In this document: positions 1-8,738 of the stretch, in pieces
Layout: every line of letters begins with the position of its first letter
How positions within the stretch are numbered: the stretch's first letter is position 1
Assembly (NCBI GenBank): GCA_021199305.1
Contig: JAJQIH010000006.1
Location: 1-64,000 of the forward strand
Direction: 5' to 3'
Source of the DNA: Ruminococcus sp.
Lineage (GTDB): Bacteria; Bacillota; Clostridia; Oscillospirales; Ruminococcaceae
DNA: 64,000 bases
Translations under genes and position numbers: made by a program
Notes under the pieces: model-generated
Databases searched by the model: none
Told to the model about the DNA's origin: nothing
Seen by the model: only the letters and a program-made list of their open reading frames with translations

Positions 1-62
1 TAAACTGGAAATCTCCGGCTGACTACATCAAAGCTTATCTCAATGATGGTGAGGTCTTTTGA
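1..62 (+). CDS. C-terminal fragment of an unidentified protein
   Basis: An open frame runs from the left edge to a TGA at 60-62 and gives 19 complete C-terminal residues, beginning NWKSPADYIKAYL and ending in GEVF. The composition is protein-like and no other frame explains the stretch, so this is probably the end of a gene that starts outside the window. It is too short for a family call. A promoter for the next gene follows about 90 bases later, so it is probably a separate transcription unit. Confidence 0.55.
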   Translation, partial: NWKSPADYIKAYLNDGEVF

Positions 63-153
63 TAAATGTGTAACACATCATTGACAAACTTACAAATTTA
101 ACAAATTGCTTGAAAAGTTTTGCTTTTTCTGGCTTTTGGCGACGGGCGAAATA

Positions 154-182
154 TTGACATCCCAGGCTCGTTGCGGTATAAT
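154..182 (+). promoter_or_regulatory. Consensus sigma-A promoter for the LysR gene
   Basis: TTGACA (154-159) and TATAAT (177-182) are separated by 17 bases, a perfect match to the vegetative consensus. Transcription would start near 189, giving a leader of about 40 bases to the LysR start at 230. Confidence 0.85.
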
Positions 183-229
183 TACAATGTGTAAACTTCT
201 CACACGCTTTAAAGATAGGAGGTATGTCA

Positions 230-1162
230 ATGAATTTGCAGCATTTAAAATACATAGTCGAGGTTGAGCATACCGGCTCTATCACCAAGGCGGCTGAAAA
301 TTTGTTTTTAGGTCAGCCGAATCTGAGCAAAGTCATAAAGGAAATGGAAAACGAAATCGGCTTTAAGATTTTCAAACGCTCCGCAAAGGGCGTCGTTCCA
401 ACGGACAAGGGACTTGAGTTTTTACAGTACGCAAAAAGCATTTTAGTGCAGGTAAATAAAATCGAATCTCTTTATAACGACAATCAGAAAAACGCTGTCA
501 ACTTCAGCATCCTGATGCCGAGAGCGACCTATATTTCATACGCAGTTACGGAGTTTTTAAAGGGCGCAGCAAACGAACCGCAGCTTAACGTAAACATCAG
601 GGAAACAAACTCAATCGAGGTAATAAATTCAATAACTGTCGGCGAGTACAATCTGGGTATAATTCGTTTTGAAACAAACTACGACCAGTTTTATATGTCG
701 CTTGTAAATGAAAAGAACTTAAAAAGCGAGATTCTGTGGGAGTTTGATTACCGTGCTTTGCTTTCAAGGGAAAACAAGCTGAGCGACAGAAAAACCGTTT
801 CACAGGGCGAGCTTGACGAGCTGATTGAAATAATTCACGGCGATACTACCGTGCCTTACCTTTCGAGCGCATATTACAACAAGTCGAACAAAAAGTCGGC
901 AAGGCAGATTTCCGTTTACGACAGAGGAAGTCAGTTCGACCTGCTTTCAAAAATTCCCGATACGTATATGTGGGTATCGCCCCTGCCGAAGGAAATCTTG
1001 CAGGACAGAGGCTTCTCACAGGTTAATTGCCCAGGTTCAAGACGAATTAAGGACGTGCTGATTTATCGTCACGATTACAAGCTCAGTCAGTACGACAAGG
1101 AGTTTATAAGCGGACTTTTCGATATAATAAATAAGCTTGACGACGAGGAACAGGGTATATAA
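230..1162 (+). CDS. LysR-family transcriptional regulator
   Basis: A 310-residue DNA-binding regulator. The N-terminal winged helix-turn-helix is plain (residues about 1-60, with HLKYIVEVEHTGSITKAAE and QPNLSKVIKEME); the rest is the usual ligand-binding half, with a typical total length for the family. An ATG lies at 224, but the AGGAGG at 217-222 ends only one base before it; the in-frame ATG at 230 is spaced by 7 bases and is preferred. It is transcribed in the same direction as the nfnAB pair downstream, which has its own promoter, so control of nfnAB by this protein is possible but only inferred. The effector is unknown. Confidence 0.9.
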   Translation: MNLQHLKYIVEVEHTGSITKAAENLFLGQPNLSKVIKEMENEIGFKIFKRSAKGVVPTDKGLEFLQYAKSILVQVNKIESLYNDNQKNAVNFSILMPRATYISYAVTEFLKGAANEPQLNVNIRETNSIEVINSITVGEYNLGIIRFETNYDQFYMSLVNEKNLKSEILWEFDYRALLSRENKLSDRKTVSQGELDELIEIIHGDTTVPYLSSAYYNKSNKKSARQISVYDRGSQFDLLSKIPDTYMWVSPLPKEILQDRGFSQVNCPGSRRIKDVLIYRHDYKLSQYDKEFISGLFDIINKLDDEEQGI

Positions 1163-1191
1163 TTTTTTACATATCGAATACTCAGAAAGTA

Positions 1192-1221
1192 TTGCAAAAG
1201 GCAAAAGAAATGTTGTATAAT
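1192..1221 (+). promoter_or_regulatory. Promoter of nfnAB
   Basis: TTGCAA (1192-1197) and a perfect TATAAT (1216-1221) with an 18-base spacer. The start would fall near 1228, so the hairpin at 1233-1259 lies at the very 5' end of the mRNA. Confidence 0.75.
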
Positions 1222-1232
1222 TTTAAATAAGC

Positions 1233-1259
1233 GGCTTGGCCGACAAGGTCGGTACAGCC
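1233..1259 (+). promoter_or_regulatory. 5'-end hairpin of the nfnAB mRNA
   Basis: GGCT and GCCGAC (1233-1244) pair with GTCGGT and AGCC (1248-1259) around an AAG loop, with a small internal TG/AC mismatch. There is no T-run, so it is not a terminator. It could stabilise the 5' end or bind a regulator. Confidence 0.45.
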
Positions 1260-1283
1260 AGAAATTCAAGGAGGAATCTTCAG

Positions 1284-2126
1284 ATGTATAAAATCTTGAG
1301 AAAAAAGGTTTTAAACCCGACGGTAACCTTAATGGAGATCGACGCTCCGCTGGTTGCCAGAAAAGCAGAGCCGGGACAGTTTATCATTCTCAGAGTTGAC
1401 GAAAACGGAGAGCGTATACCGCTCACAGTCGCTGATTTTGACAGAGAAGCTGGAACGATAACTATAATTTTTCAGATTGTCGGCGGCTCGACAGAAAAGC
1501 TCAACCACAAGGAGGAGGGCGACTATATCTACGATTTTGTAGGACCGCTCGGAGTAGCTTCTCACACAGAAGGACTTAAAAAGGTAGCCGTTGTAGGCGG
1601 CGGAGTTGGTTGCGCTATCGCCTATCCTATCGCTAAGAAGCTTCACGCACAGGGCTGTGAGGTTCATTCTGTTGTAGGCTTCAGAAACAAGGATCTGGTA
1701 ATTTTAGAGGACGAGTTCAGAGCAGTTTCAGATAAGCTTTGCCTGATGACCGACGACGGAAGCTACGGTGAAAAGGGACTTGTCACCAACGCTTTGCAGG
1801 CGCTTATCGATTCAGGTGAGCAGTACGACGAGGTTATAGCGATAGGTCCGCTCATTATGATGAAATTTGTCTGCGCTCTGACTAAGGAGTATAACATAAA
1901 GACGATAGTTTCTATGAACCCGATTATGATAGACGGCACAGGAATGTGCGGCGGCTGTCGATTGACTGTCGGCGGAAAGACAAAGTTTGCGTGCGTTGAC
2001 GGACCTGATTTTGACGGTCACGAGGTAGACTTTGACGAGGCTATGGAAAGAGCTAATATGTATAAGGATTTTGAGAGGAGAAAGCATTCGGAAGCTTGCA
2101 ATCTCTTCAAGAAGGAGGTAATGTAA
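1284..2126 (+). CDS. nfnA: NADH-dependent reduced ferredoxin:NADP+ oxidoreductase, small subunit
   Basis: A 280-residue ferredoxin-NADP reductase-like flavoprotein. An FAD-binding beta-barrel comes first (PGQFIILRV near 36, IPLTVADFD), then the nucleotide-binding fold (VAVVGGGVGCAIAYPIAK near 110), then C-terminal cysteines in GTGMCGGCRLTVGG and KFACVDGPDFDGH that bind a [2Fe-2S] cluster. In NfnAB this subunit handles NADH and passes electrons to the large subunit in flavin-based electron bifurcation. The true start is the ATG at 1284 after AAGGAGG; an upstream in-frame extension is read-through of the leader. It lies one base from nfnB and is clearly co-transcribed. Glutamate synthase-type or sulfide dehydrogenase (SudB) annotations are alternative names for the same architecture. 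Confidence 0.9.
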   Translation: MYKILRKKVLNPTVTLMEIDAPLVARKAEPGQFIILRVDENGERIPLTVADFDREAGTITIIFQIVGGSTEKLNHKEEGDYIYDFVGPLGVASHTEGLKKVAVVGGGVGCAIAYPIAKKLHAQGCEVHSVVGFRNKDLVILEDEFRAVSDKLCLMTDDGSYGEKGLVTNALQALIDSGEQYDEVIAIGPLIMMKFVCALTKEYNIKTIVSMNPIMIDGTGMCGGCRLTVGGKTKFACVDGPDFDGHEVDFDEAMERANMYKDFERRKHSEACNLFKKEVM

Positions 2127-2127
2127 A

Positions 2128-3516
2128 GTGGCAAATATGAGCTTGAAGAAAAATGAAATGCCTGTACAGGAGCCTCTGGTAAGAAACAAGAATTTTAAAG
2201 AGGTGGCTCTCGGATATACCGAGGAGCAGGCAATAGACGAAGCAAACAGATGCTTAGGCTGCAAGAACAGACCATGCGTCAGCGGATGTCCTGTATCTAT
2301 TGACATTCCTGACTTTATCGCAAAGGTAAAGGTTGGCGATTTTGAGGGAGCTTATCAGATTATTTCAAAGTCGTCGGCACTCCCTGCTGTTTGCGGAAGA
2401 GTTTGTCCTCAGGAAACACAGTGCGAGAGCAAGTGCGTAAGAGGAATCAAGGGCGAGCCTGTCGCTATCGGAAGACTTGAAAGATTCGTAGCAGATTGGC
2501 ATATGGCGAACTGTAAGGAAGCGCCGACTCCGCCTGCTTCAAACGGACATAAGGTTGCAATCATCGGTGCAGGCCCTTCAGGACTTACCTGTGCCGGAGA
2601 TTTAGCAAGAATGGGATACAAGGTAACTATATTTGAAGCGCTTCACCTGGCTGGCGGCGTTCTGGTATACGGAATTCCTGAGTTCAGACTTCCAAAGGCT
2701 ATCGTTCAGAAGGAAATTGAAAACCTCAAAGCTTTGGGCGTTGAGGTCAACACAAACGTAGTTATCGGAAGAACAATTACAGTAGACGAGCTTTTTGAGC
2801 AGGGTTATGAATCTATATTTATCGGTTCAGGAGCAGGACTTCCAAGATTTATGAACATTCCTGGCGAGAACCTCAAGGGTGTTTATTCGGCGAACGAATA
2901 CCTCACAAGAACAAATCTTATGAAGGCTTATCTTGAAGGAAGCGACACGCCTATTATGAGCGCTAAGAATGTAGCTGTTGTCGGCGGCGGAAACGTTGCT
3001 ATGGACGCTGCAAGGTGCGCCAAGCGTTTGGGAGCTGAAAACGTATACATAGTTTACCGCCGTGGCAAGGAGGAAATGCCTGCAAGAAACGAGGAAATCG
3101 AGCACGCTGAGGAGGAGCAGATAATATTCAAAACTCTTAACAACCCTGTTGAAATTCTTGGCGACGAGCACAAGTGTGTAAAGGGTATGAAGTGTGTTGA
3201 AATGGAGCTTGGCGAGCCTGACGAATCGGGAAGACGCCGTCCTGTTGTAAAAGAGGGCAGCGAGTTCGTTCTCGACGTTGACTGCGTAATTATGGCGATA
3301 GGAACCTCTCCGAATCCGCTTATCCGCAACACCACAGAAGGACTTGACACTCAGAAGTGGGGCGGAATTATCGCCGACGAAAACGGACTTACCTCAAGAG
3401 AGGGAGTTTACGCTGGCGGCGACGCTGTAACGGGAGCTGCAACTGTAATTTTAGCTATGGGTGCAGGAAAAACTGCCGCAAAGGCGATGGACGAATACAT
3501 CAGAAGCAAAAACTAA
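2128..3516 (+). CDS. nfnB: NADH-dependent reduced ferredoxin:NADP+ oxidoreductase, large subunit (GltD-like)
   Basis: A 462-residue partner of NfnA. It starts with GTG at 2128, correctly spaced from GGAGG at 2114-2118; the ATG at 2137 is too far. The N-terminal Fe-S domain has CLGCKNRPCVSGCPV and CGRVCPQETQCESKC, which carry two [4Fe-4S] clusters. The FAD fold follows (IIGAGPSGLTCAGDLARMG) and then the NADP fold (VVGGGNVAMDAARCAKRLG). The length fits NfnB/SudA and the small subunit of glutamate synthase. No glutamate synthase large subunit is nearby, and the NfnA pairing decides the call. The complex bifurcates electrons between NAD, NADP and ferredoxin in the cytoplasm, linking to PFOR and the hydrogenase encoded further along this window. 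Confidence 0.92.
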   Translation: MANMSLKKNEMPVQEPLVRNKNFKEVALGYTEEQAIDEANRCLGCKNRPCVSGCPVSIDIPDFIAKVKVGDFEGAYQIISKSSALPAVCGRVCPQETQCESKCVRGIKGEPVAIGRLERFVADWHMANCKEAPTPPASNGHKVAIIGAGPSGLTCAGDLARMGYKVTIFEALHLAGGVLVYGIPEFRLPKAIVQKEIENLKALGVEVNTNVVIGRTITVDELFEQGYESIFIGSGAGLPRFMNIPGENLKGVYSANEYLTRTNLMKAYLEGSDTPIMSAKNVAVVGGGNVAMDAARCAKRLGAENVYIVYRRGKEEMPARNEEIEHAEEEQIIFKTLNNPVEILGDEHKCVKGMKCVEMELGEPDESGRRRPVVKEGSEFVLDVDCVIMAIGTSPNPLIRNTTEGLDTQKWGGIIADENGLTSREGVYAGGDAVTGAATVILAMGAGKTAAKAMDEYIRSKN

Positions 3517-3522
3517 ACATTC

Positions 3523-3557
3523 AAGGGCAGATTAAAGTGTCTGCCCCTTTATTTTTT
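3523..3557 (+). terminator. Rho-independent terminator after nfnB
   Basis: AAGGGCAGA (3523-3531) pairs with TCTGCCCCTT (3540-3549) around an 8-base loop and is followed by a T-rich run to 3557. Confidence 0.85.
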
Positions 3558-3589
3558 GTGCCCGAAGTCAAAAAAGTTTGGAAAAGCAC

Positions 3590-3618
3590 TTGATTTTCAT
3601 AAAAAAGAGTGTTATACT
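3590..3618 (+). promoter_or_regulatory. Promoter of the rimP-nusA-infB operon
   Basis: TTGATT (3590-3595), 17 bases, TATACT (3613-3618). Predicted start near 3625, about 65 bases before rimP. Confidence 0.75.
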
Positions 3619-3638
3619 AACTACAATAGTTTCATTAA

Positions 3639-3676
3639 AAGACTGGGGCTTGACTTCCGGTCTTTCGTTTTTGTTA
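3639..3676 (+). promoter_or_regulatory. rimP leader hairpin, possible attenuator
   Basis: AAAGACTGG and CCGGTCTTT form a 9-pair stem (one wobble) around a short loop, followed by CGTTTTTG. This is a compact intrinsic-terminator shape between the promoter and the rimP ribosome site. Hairpins in this place are known upstream of rimP-nusA operons; attenuation here, perhaps fed back by NusA, is inference. Confidence 0.55.
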
Positions 3677-3691
3677 GGAGGAATTTGGCTT

Positions 3692-4171
3692 ATGGCAGAG
3701 AAAAAAAGCTCTAAAACGACCGATGTTATAAGGGAGCTTGCCTTGCCGGTTTGTAAGAGCTTAGGGCTTTCCCTCTGGGACGTCAGATACGAAAAAGAGG
3801 GCGCCACATGGTATCTTCGGGTTCTTATCGACAAGGAGGAGGGCCTTGATATGGATTCCTGTGAGGAATTTTCAAGGCAGTTTAATGAGATTCTGGACGA
3901 GTGCGATCCGATTGCTGAGTCTTACGTGTTTGAAGCTGGTTCGCCAGGACTTGGCAGAGAGCTAAGAACGCCAGAGCATTTTGAAGCTTATATCGGCGAG
4001 ATGGTCAGGATAAAGCTCTATAAGGCGATAAACGGCGAAAAGGAGCTTTCAGCGAAGCTTGTTTCATACGACAAAGAGGAAAAGAAAATAACGGTTCTGG
4101 CCGACGGCAAGCTTACACTTGCGCTTTCAGAGTGCGCTTTTGTAAAAGCTGACGACGAGGATTTGTTTTAA
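3692..4171 (+). CDS. rimP: Ribosome maturation factor RimP
   Basis: A 159-residue 30S assembly factor. Diagnostic stretches are SLWDVRYEKEGATWYLRVLID near residue 30 and YVFEAGSPGLGRELRTPEHF near 80, followed by the SH3-like C-terminal half. The ATG at 3692 follows TTAGGAGG; an upstream in-frame extension would cross the leader hairpin and is rejected. First gene of a long operon, 25 bases before nusA, the standard order in Firmicutes. Confidence 0.95.
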   Translation: MAEKKSSKTTDVIRELALPVCKSLGLSLWDVRYEKEGATWYLRVLIDKEEGLDMDSCEEFSRQFNEILDECDPIAESYVFEAGSPGLGRELRTPEHFEAYIGEMVRIKLYKAINGEKELSAKLVSYDKEEKKITVLADGKLTLALSECAFVKADDEDLF

Positions 4172-4196
4172 AAATACAAGGAGGAATTAAAGGAAA

Positions 4197-5252
4197 ATGA
4201 GTAAGGAATTTTTTGATGCGCTGACGCTTCTCGGCGCTGAAAATAATATCGAGCCGGAAGAGCTGGCTGTAAAAATCGCTGAGGGAATTGCAAAGGCGAT
4301 TAAAAAGGATTATCCAGGAGTAGCGGAGGAGAATATAGTAGTTAATATAAACGTTGAGAAGGGAAAATTCGAGGCGAAGCTCAACAAGACAGTAGTCGAG
4401 GAGGTTGAGGACCCTGAGAATGAAATTTCCCTTGAAGATGCTCTTGAAATTTCAAAGAGAGCGAAGGTCGGCGGTCAGGTTTCTATAAAGCTCAACCCTA
4501 CAAAGTTTGGAAGAGTAGCCGCTCAGTCTGCAAAGCAGTCTATCAAGCACGACATCAAGGAAATTGAAAGGCAGAGATTGCTCGAAGCTTACGAGGGCAA
4601 GGAGCACGAGTGCGTTTCAGCTACCGTTTTAAAGGTCGAGCCAGCTACCAAAAACGCAGTTCTGTCGATTGATAAAAACGAAGCGTACTTAGTAAGAAGC
4701 GAGCAGATTCCAGGCGAGGTTCTCCACGAGGGCGACATAATAAAGGTTTATGTAGTGGGAATAGTAAATCCTGACAGGCGTCCGTCGGTTAAGATTTCAA
4801 GAACCCACAGGGATTTAGTAAAAAGACTTTTCGAGCTTGAGGTTCCTGAAATTTACGACGGTATCGTTGAGGTAAAGTCAATTTCAAGAGAAGCAGGCTC
4901 AAGAAGCAAGATTGCAGTATATTCAAAGGATGAAAACGTCGACGCAGTGGGAGCTTGTATCGGTTCGAGAAGAAGCCGTATCCAGGCAATCGTCAAGGAG
5001 CTTAAGGGCGAGAAGATTGACATCATTCCGTATAGCGAGGACGACGCTGAATTTGTAGCGGCAGCATTAGCTCCAGCTCAGGTTTTAAGCGTAACGCTTG
5101 CGGAGGACGGAAGCCGCAGCTGCTCGGTTGTAGTTCCTGACAATCAGCTGTCATTGGCGATTGGAAACAAGGGCCAGAACGCAAAGCTTGCCGCAAGACT
5201 TACAGGCTATAAGATAGATATAGGCCCGGAGCATACAATAGAAATTGACTAG
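4197..5252 (+). CDS. nusA: Transcription termination/antitermination factor NusA
   Basis: A 351-residue RNA polymerase-binding protein of the short Firmicutes form without the C-terminal acidic repeats. The N-terminal polymerase-binding domain spans about 1-125. The S1 domain follows (about 135-200), then two KH domains (VGACIGSRRSRIQAIVKEL near 250 and LAIGNKGQNAKLAARLTG near 325). Strong AAGGAGG upstream. The stop overlaps a GTG that could start ylxR. Confidence 0.96.
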   Translation: MSKEFFDALTLLGAENNIEPEELAVKIAEGIAKAIKKDYPGVAEENIVVNINVEKGKFEAKLNKTVVEEVEDPENEISLEDALEISKRAKVGGQVSIKLNPTKFGRVAAQSAKQSIKHDIKEIERQRLLEAYEGKEHECVSATVLKVEPATKNAVLSIDKNEAYLVRSEQIPGEVLHEGDIIKVYVVGIVNPDRRPSVKISRTHRDLVKRLFELEVPEIYDGIVEVKSISREAGSRSKIAVYSKDENVDAVGACIGSRRSRIQAIVKELKGEKIDIIPYSEDDAEFVAAALAPAQVLSVTLAEDGSRSCSVVVPDNQLSLAIGNKGQNAKLAARLTGYKIDIGPEHTIEID

Positions 5253-5266
5253 TGAGAAGGTTTTAT

Positions 5267-5533
5267 ATGAAGACAAGAAAAATTCCGATGAGACAGTGTC
5301 TTGGCTGCGGAGAGGTTAAACCAAAGCGGGAAATGATAAGAGTTGTAAAATCAAAGGACGGAGAGATTTCTCTTGACCTGACGGGTAAAAAGTCAGGCAG
5401 AGGAGCGTATATCTGCCACAGCCTTGATTGCTTTACCCAGGCCCGGAAAAAGCGCCGCTTTGAAAAAAGCTTCTCATGCATGATTTCAAGCGACATATAC
5501 GAAGAAATGGAGCGTGAGCTAAAGGATGAATAA
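5267..5533 (+). CDS. ylxR: YlxR family RNA-binding protein
   Basis: An 88-residue basic protein (YlxR/DUF448) found beside nusA in most Firmicutes. It shows the family hallmark RQCLGCGEVKPKREMIRVV and the later GRGAYIC-x4-DC segment. A GTG at 5252 overlaps the nusA stop, but AGAAGG at 5255-5260 is correctly spaced for the ATG at 5267, so the shorter start is used. It overlaps ylxQ by 8 bases, implying coupled translation. The role is RNA binding, possibly with RNase P or in transcription control; the exact function is not settled for the family. Confidence 0.9.
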   Translation: MKTRKIPMRQCLGCGEVKPKREMIRVVKSKDGEISLDLTGKKSGRGAYICHSLDCFTQARKKRRFEKSFSCMISSDIYEEMERELKDE

Positions 5534-5849
5534 GATAATGGGGCTTCTGACAATAGCAAGAAGAGCTTCAAAGCTCGCTTTGGGATTCGATATGGCAAAG
5601 GATGCTTGTAAGCTGGGAAACGCAAGGTGCGTATGTATTGCCGACGACATTTCACCAAAAAGCCTGAAAGAGGTTAAATATGTCTGCAGGACAGAGGGCG
5701 TTCCGCTTTATTCTCTTGCGATGACAATGGATGAGGTCGGAGAGCAGCTTGGTAAAAAGGTTGGCGTAATAGCTGTTCTGGATTCGGGATTTTACAAAAA
5801 GGCAAAAACGCTTATTGAAGAAATTTCTTTGGACGATATTACTTATTAA
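5526..5849 (+). CDS. ylxQ: L7Ae-like ribosomal protein YlxQ
   Basis: A 107-residue protein of the L7Ae/L30e fold that binds kink-turn RNA. GLLTIARRASKLALGFDMA is the characteristic N-terminal helix, and VGVIAVLDSGFYKKAK near the C-terminus is the usual last strand-helix. The ATG at 5526 lies inside the end of ylxR behind an AAAGG. It sits between ylxR and infB as in Bacillus subtilis. Confidence 0.9.
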   Translation: MNKIMGLLTIARRASKLALGFDMAKDACKLGNARCVCIADDISPKSLKEVKYVCRTEGVPLYSLAMTMDEVGEQLGKKVGVIAVLDSGFYKKAKTLIEEISLDDITY

Positions 5850-5867
5850 GGAGGTAGCAGGTTACCT

Positions 5868-8369
5868 ATGGCGACAAAATATAAATTAAACGAACTTGCA
5901 AGGGATTTGAAAGTCAGCAATAACGATGTAGTTAAATGCTTGGAGGACGCTTTCGGCGAAACAAAGAAAACTGTAAGCGTACTCAGCGACACGGAGATAA
6001 ATTTCGTGCTGGAGTTTTACTCACAGAAAAACTCGGTAGCAAGCTTTAACGACTACTTTAACAGTGCAGCTGCTAAAAAGAAGGAAGAGCCGAAGGCTGC
6101 TGAGAAGGCGAAAAAGGCGGAGCCTGAGAAGAAAGAAAAGGCTTCAGAGCCGAAGCGCACGCAAAAGACTGAAAAGCCGAAGGCGGAGAGCGTTAAGCCG
6201 AAAACTGAAAACGCAAAGCCAAAGACAACGGATAAGCCGAAGGTTGAGGTCAAGACACCAGAAAAGCCAAAGGCACAGCAGAAGAAAAAAGCGCCTGCCA
6301 AAAAGCAGGATAAGGGCGAGAGGTTAAAGTTTAACTATGGCGGCGGTTCAAGCGAAAGCGGCTATACAGTAACCGAGAGCAATTCCGGCGCAAACGTAAG
6401 AACAGTAGATACGAGAGGTTCTTATGTTGAGCTTGATAAATACAACGAAAAGTACGATACGCTTGCCGATTCCCGTCAGGGCGGCGGCAAGGACAACTAC
6501 GCCAAAAAGCAAAAGCTTACGCAGAAGTCTCAGCTTCACAAGAAGCAGAAGTTTTCAACAAAGAAGGAAACCGAGCAGCAGAAAATGCAAAGGCTGGAGC
6601 TTGAGAGAGCAAGAAAGCTTAAGGTGAGAGTAAAAATTCCTGATGAGATTACCGTTTCAGAGCTTGCAACAAGGCTTAAGGTTGCGTCTACAGAGGTAAT
6701 AAAGAAGCTGATGGGACTGGGAGTTTTCGCATCCATCAACGAGGTTATAGACTTTGATACAGCGTCTTTGGTTGCTGAAGAGCTTGGCGCAAAGGTAGAA
6801 AAGGAAGTAGTTGTTACTATTGAAGAAAGACTTATCGAGGACGACGAGGATAAGGCTGAGGATCTGGTTGAAAGATGCCCGGTAGTAGTTGTAATGGGTC
6901 ACGTTGACCACGGTAAGACATCAATTCTTGACAGAATCAGACATTCAAACGTCACAGAAGGCGAGGCTGGAGGAATTACCCAGCATATAGGCGCTTATCA
7001 GGTTGACGTAAACGGAAAGAAGATAACCTTCCTCGATACTCCGGGACACGAAGCGTTTACAGCAATGAGATTGCGTGGCGCACAGGCTACGGATATTGCA
7101 ATACTTGTAGTTGCTGCCGACGACGGAATTATGCCACAGACGATAGAAGCTATAAACCACGCCAAGGCAGCGGGAGTTTCAATAATAGTTGCTATCAACA
7201 AAATGGATAAAGAGGGTGCAAACCCTGAAAGAATAAAGCAGGAGCTTACAGAGCACGACCTTCTTGTTGAAGAATGGGGCGGCGATGTTATCTGCGTTCC
7301 TGTTTCAGCAGTAACAGGTCAGGGAATTGACGAGCTTCTGGAGAGCATACTTCTGGTAGCTGAGGTCAAGGAGCTTAAAGCTAATCCTAACAGATTTGCA
7401 AAGGGAACAGTAATAGAAGCTCGCCTTGATAAGGGCAGAGGTCCTATAGCTACGCTGCTTGTTCAGAACGGAACGCTGAAGCACGGCGATGCAATAATCG
7501 CTGGAACGAGCGTCGGCAGAGTAAGAACAATGACAAACGACAAGGGTATGGAAATCACAGAGGCCGGCCCTTCAACGCCTGTTGAAATCACAGGTCTTGG
7601 CGAAGTGCCTGATGCCGGAGATATCTTTAACGCAGTAGTTGACGAGAAGCTTGCAAGAGAGCTTGTCGAGCAGAGAAAGCATCAGGCGAAGGAAGCAGTA
7701 TTTAATCAGCAGACCAAGGTAACGCTTGAAAACCTGTTCAGTCAGATTTCAGAGGGCGAGCGCAAGGAGCTTTCTATTATCGTCAAGGCTGACGTTCAGG
7801 GCTCGGTTGAAGCTGTAAAGCAGTCGCTAGAAAAGCTTTCAAACGACGAGGTCAGAGTAAAGGTTATTCACGGCGCAGTAGGAGCAATTTCAGAGGGCGA
7901 CGTAATGCTTGCTGCCGCTTCAAATGCGATAATTGTAGGCTTTAACGTAAGACCTGACCCTATTGCGAAGGCTAATGCTGAGCATGACGGAGTTGACATC
8001 AGGCTTTACAGAATTATTTACGACGCTATCGAGGAAATTGGCGATGCTATGAAGGGAATGCTTGCGCCGAAGTTCAGAGAGATTGAAACGGCGAGAGTCG
8101 AGGTGAGACAGGTTATGAAGCTTTCAAGCGTTGGCGTTGTAGCAGGAAGCTACGTGCTTAGTGGCAAGGTTGGAAGAAATAATCAGATAAGAGTTGTCCG
8201 TGACGGAATTGTAGTAGCTGAGGACAAAATGTCATCCTTAAGACGTTTCAAGGACGACGTAAAAGAGGTTGCCGAGGGCTACGAGTGCGGAATTACTCTT
8301 GAAAAGTTTACCGATATAAAAGAGGGAGATATTCTCGAAGCGTTTTATATGGAAGAATACAGAGATTAG
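5868..8369 (+). CDS. infB: Translation initiation factor IF-2
   Basis: An 833-residue GTPase that brings initiator tRNA to the 30S subunit. A small N-terminal IF2_N domain is followed by a very basic, low-complexity Lys/Glu/Pro/Ala linker (residues about 65-245) and a second IF2_N segment ([20 protein letters not shown]). The G domain then shows GHVDHGKT near 345, DTPGHEAF and NKMD, followed by domains II-IV. The length and order match Gram-positive IF-2. The repetitive linker creates long shadow frames. AAGGAGG lies upstream, 18 bases after ylxQ. Confidence 0.97.
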   Translation: MATKYKLNELARDLKVSNNDVVKCLEDAFGETKKTVSVLSDTEINFVLEFYSQKNSVASFNDYFNSAAAKKKEEPKAAEKAKKAEPEKKEKASEPKRTQKTEKPKAESVKPKTENAKPKTTDKPKVEVKTPEKPKAQQKKKAPAKKQDKGERLKFNYGGGSSESGYTVTESNSGANVRTVDTRGSYVELDKYNEKYDTLADSRQGGGKDNYAKKQKLTQKSQLHKKQKFSTKKETEQQKMQRLELERARKLKVRVKIPDEITVSELATRLKVASTEVIKKLMGLGVFASINEVIDFDTASLVAEELGAKVEKEVVVTIEERLIEDDEDKAEDLVERCPVVVVMGHVDHGKTSILDRIRHSNVTEGEAGGITQHIGAYQVDVNGKKITFLDTPGHEAFTAMRLRGAQATDIAILVVAADDGIMPQTIEAINHAKAAGVSIIVAINKMDKEGANPERIKQELTEHDLLVEEWGGDVICVPVSAVTGQGIDELLESILLVAEVKELKANPNRFAKGTVIEARLDKGRGPIATLLVQNGTLKHGDAIIAGTSVGRVRTMTNDKGMEITEAGPSTPVEITGLGEVPDAGDIFNAVVDEKLARELVEQRKHQAKEAVFNQQTKVTLENLFSQISEGERKELSIIVKADVQGSVEAVKQSLEKLSNDEVRVKVIHGAVGAISEGDVMLAAASNAIIVGFNVRPDPIAKANAEHDGVDIRLYRIIYDAIEEIGDAMKGMLAPKFREIETARVEVRQVMKLSSVGVVAGSYVLSGKVGRNNQIRVVRDGIVVAEDKMSSLRRFKDDVKEVAEGYECGITLEKFTDIKEGDILEAFYMEEYRD

Positions 8370-8382
8370 TTGAGAGGTGCTT

Positions 8383-8724
8383 ATGGCAGGATTAAAGTCT
8401 TACAGAATGGGCGAGGATATTAAAAGAATAATATCTGCGAAGATGAAGGATTTAAAGGACCCTCGGATTTCGGGAGCCTTGATGCTTACAATCGTTCGCT
8501 GCGAGGTTTCCTCCGACGGCTCATATTGCAAGGTATATGTGTCATCTCTTGAAGGGATTGAGCAGGCAAAGGCTGCGACAGAGGCTTTTGAAAGAGCAAA
8601 GGGAATTTTTAAAAGAGAAATCTCAAACGTGCTTCATCTCAGAAAGTGCCCGGAGCTTAAGTTCTGTGCGGACGATTCGATAGAGTATGGCGCAAAAATA
8701 AACGAACTGTTAAAGGACGAATGA
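8383..8724 (+). CDS. rbfA: Ribosome-binding factor A
   Basis: A 113-residue single-KH-like 30S maturation and cold-adaptation factor. Typical motifs are RMGEDIKRIISAKMKDLKDP and a long helix ending RKCPELKFCADDSIEYGAKI. GAGAGGTG at 8372-8379 places the start at the ATG at 8383. It lies 13 bases after infB and overlaps the first possible start of nrnA. Confidence 0.95.
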   Translation: MAGLKSYRMGEDIKRIISAKMKDLKDPRISGALMLTIVRCEVSSDGSYCKVYVSSLEGIEQAKAATEAFERAKGIFKREISNVLHLRKCPELKFCADDSIEYGAKINELLKDE

Positions 8725-8738
8725 TTAGAGGTCAGATT

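Noticed and set aside
1251..1283. Longer N-terminus for nfnA from the start at 1236
   Set aside because: The extension translates the 5' hairpin and lacks a ribosome site, while ATG 1284 has AAGGAGG and matches the family N-terminus.
6064..6327. Plus-strand Arg-rich open frame inside infB
   Set aside because: It is an out-of-frame reading of the Lys/Glu-rich linker of IF-2, with no ribosome site and extreme composition.
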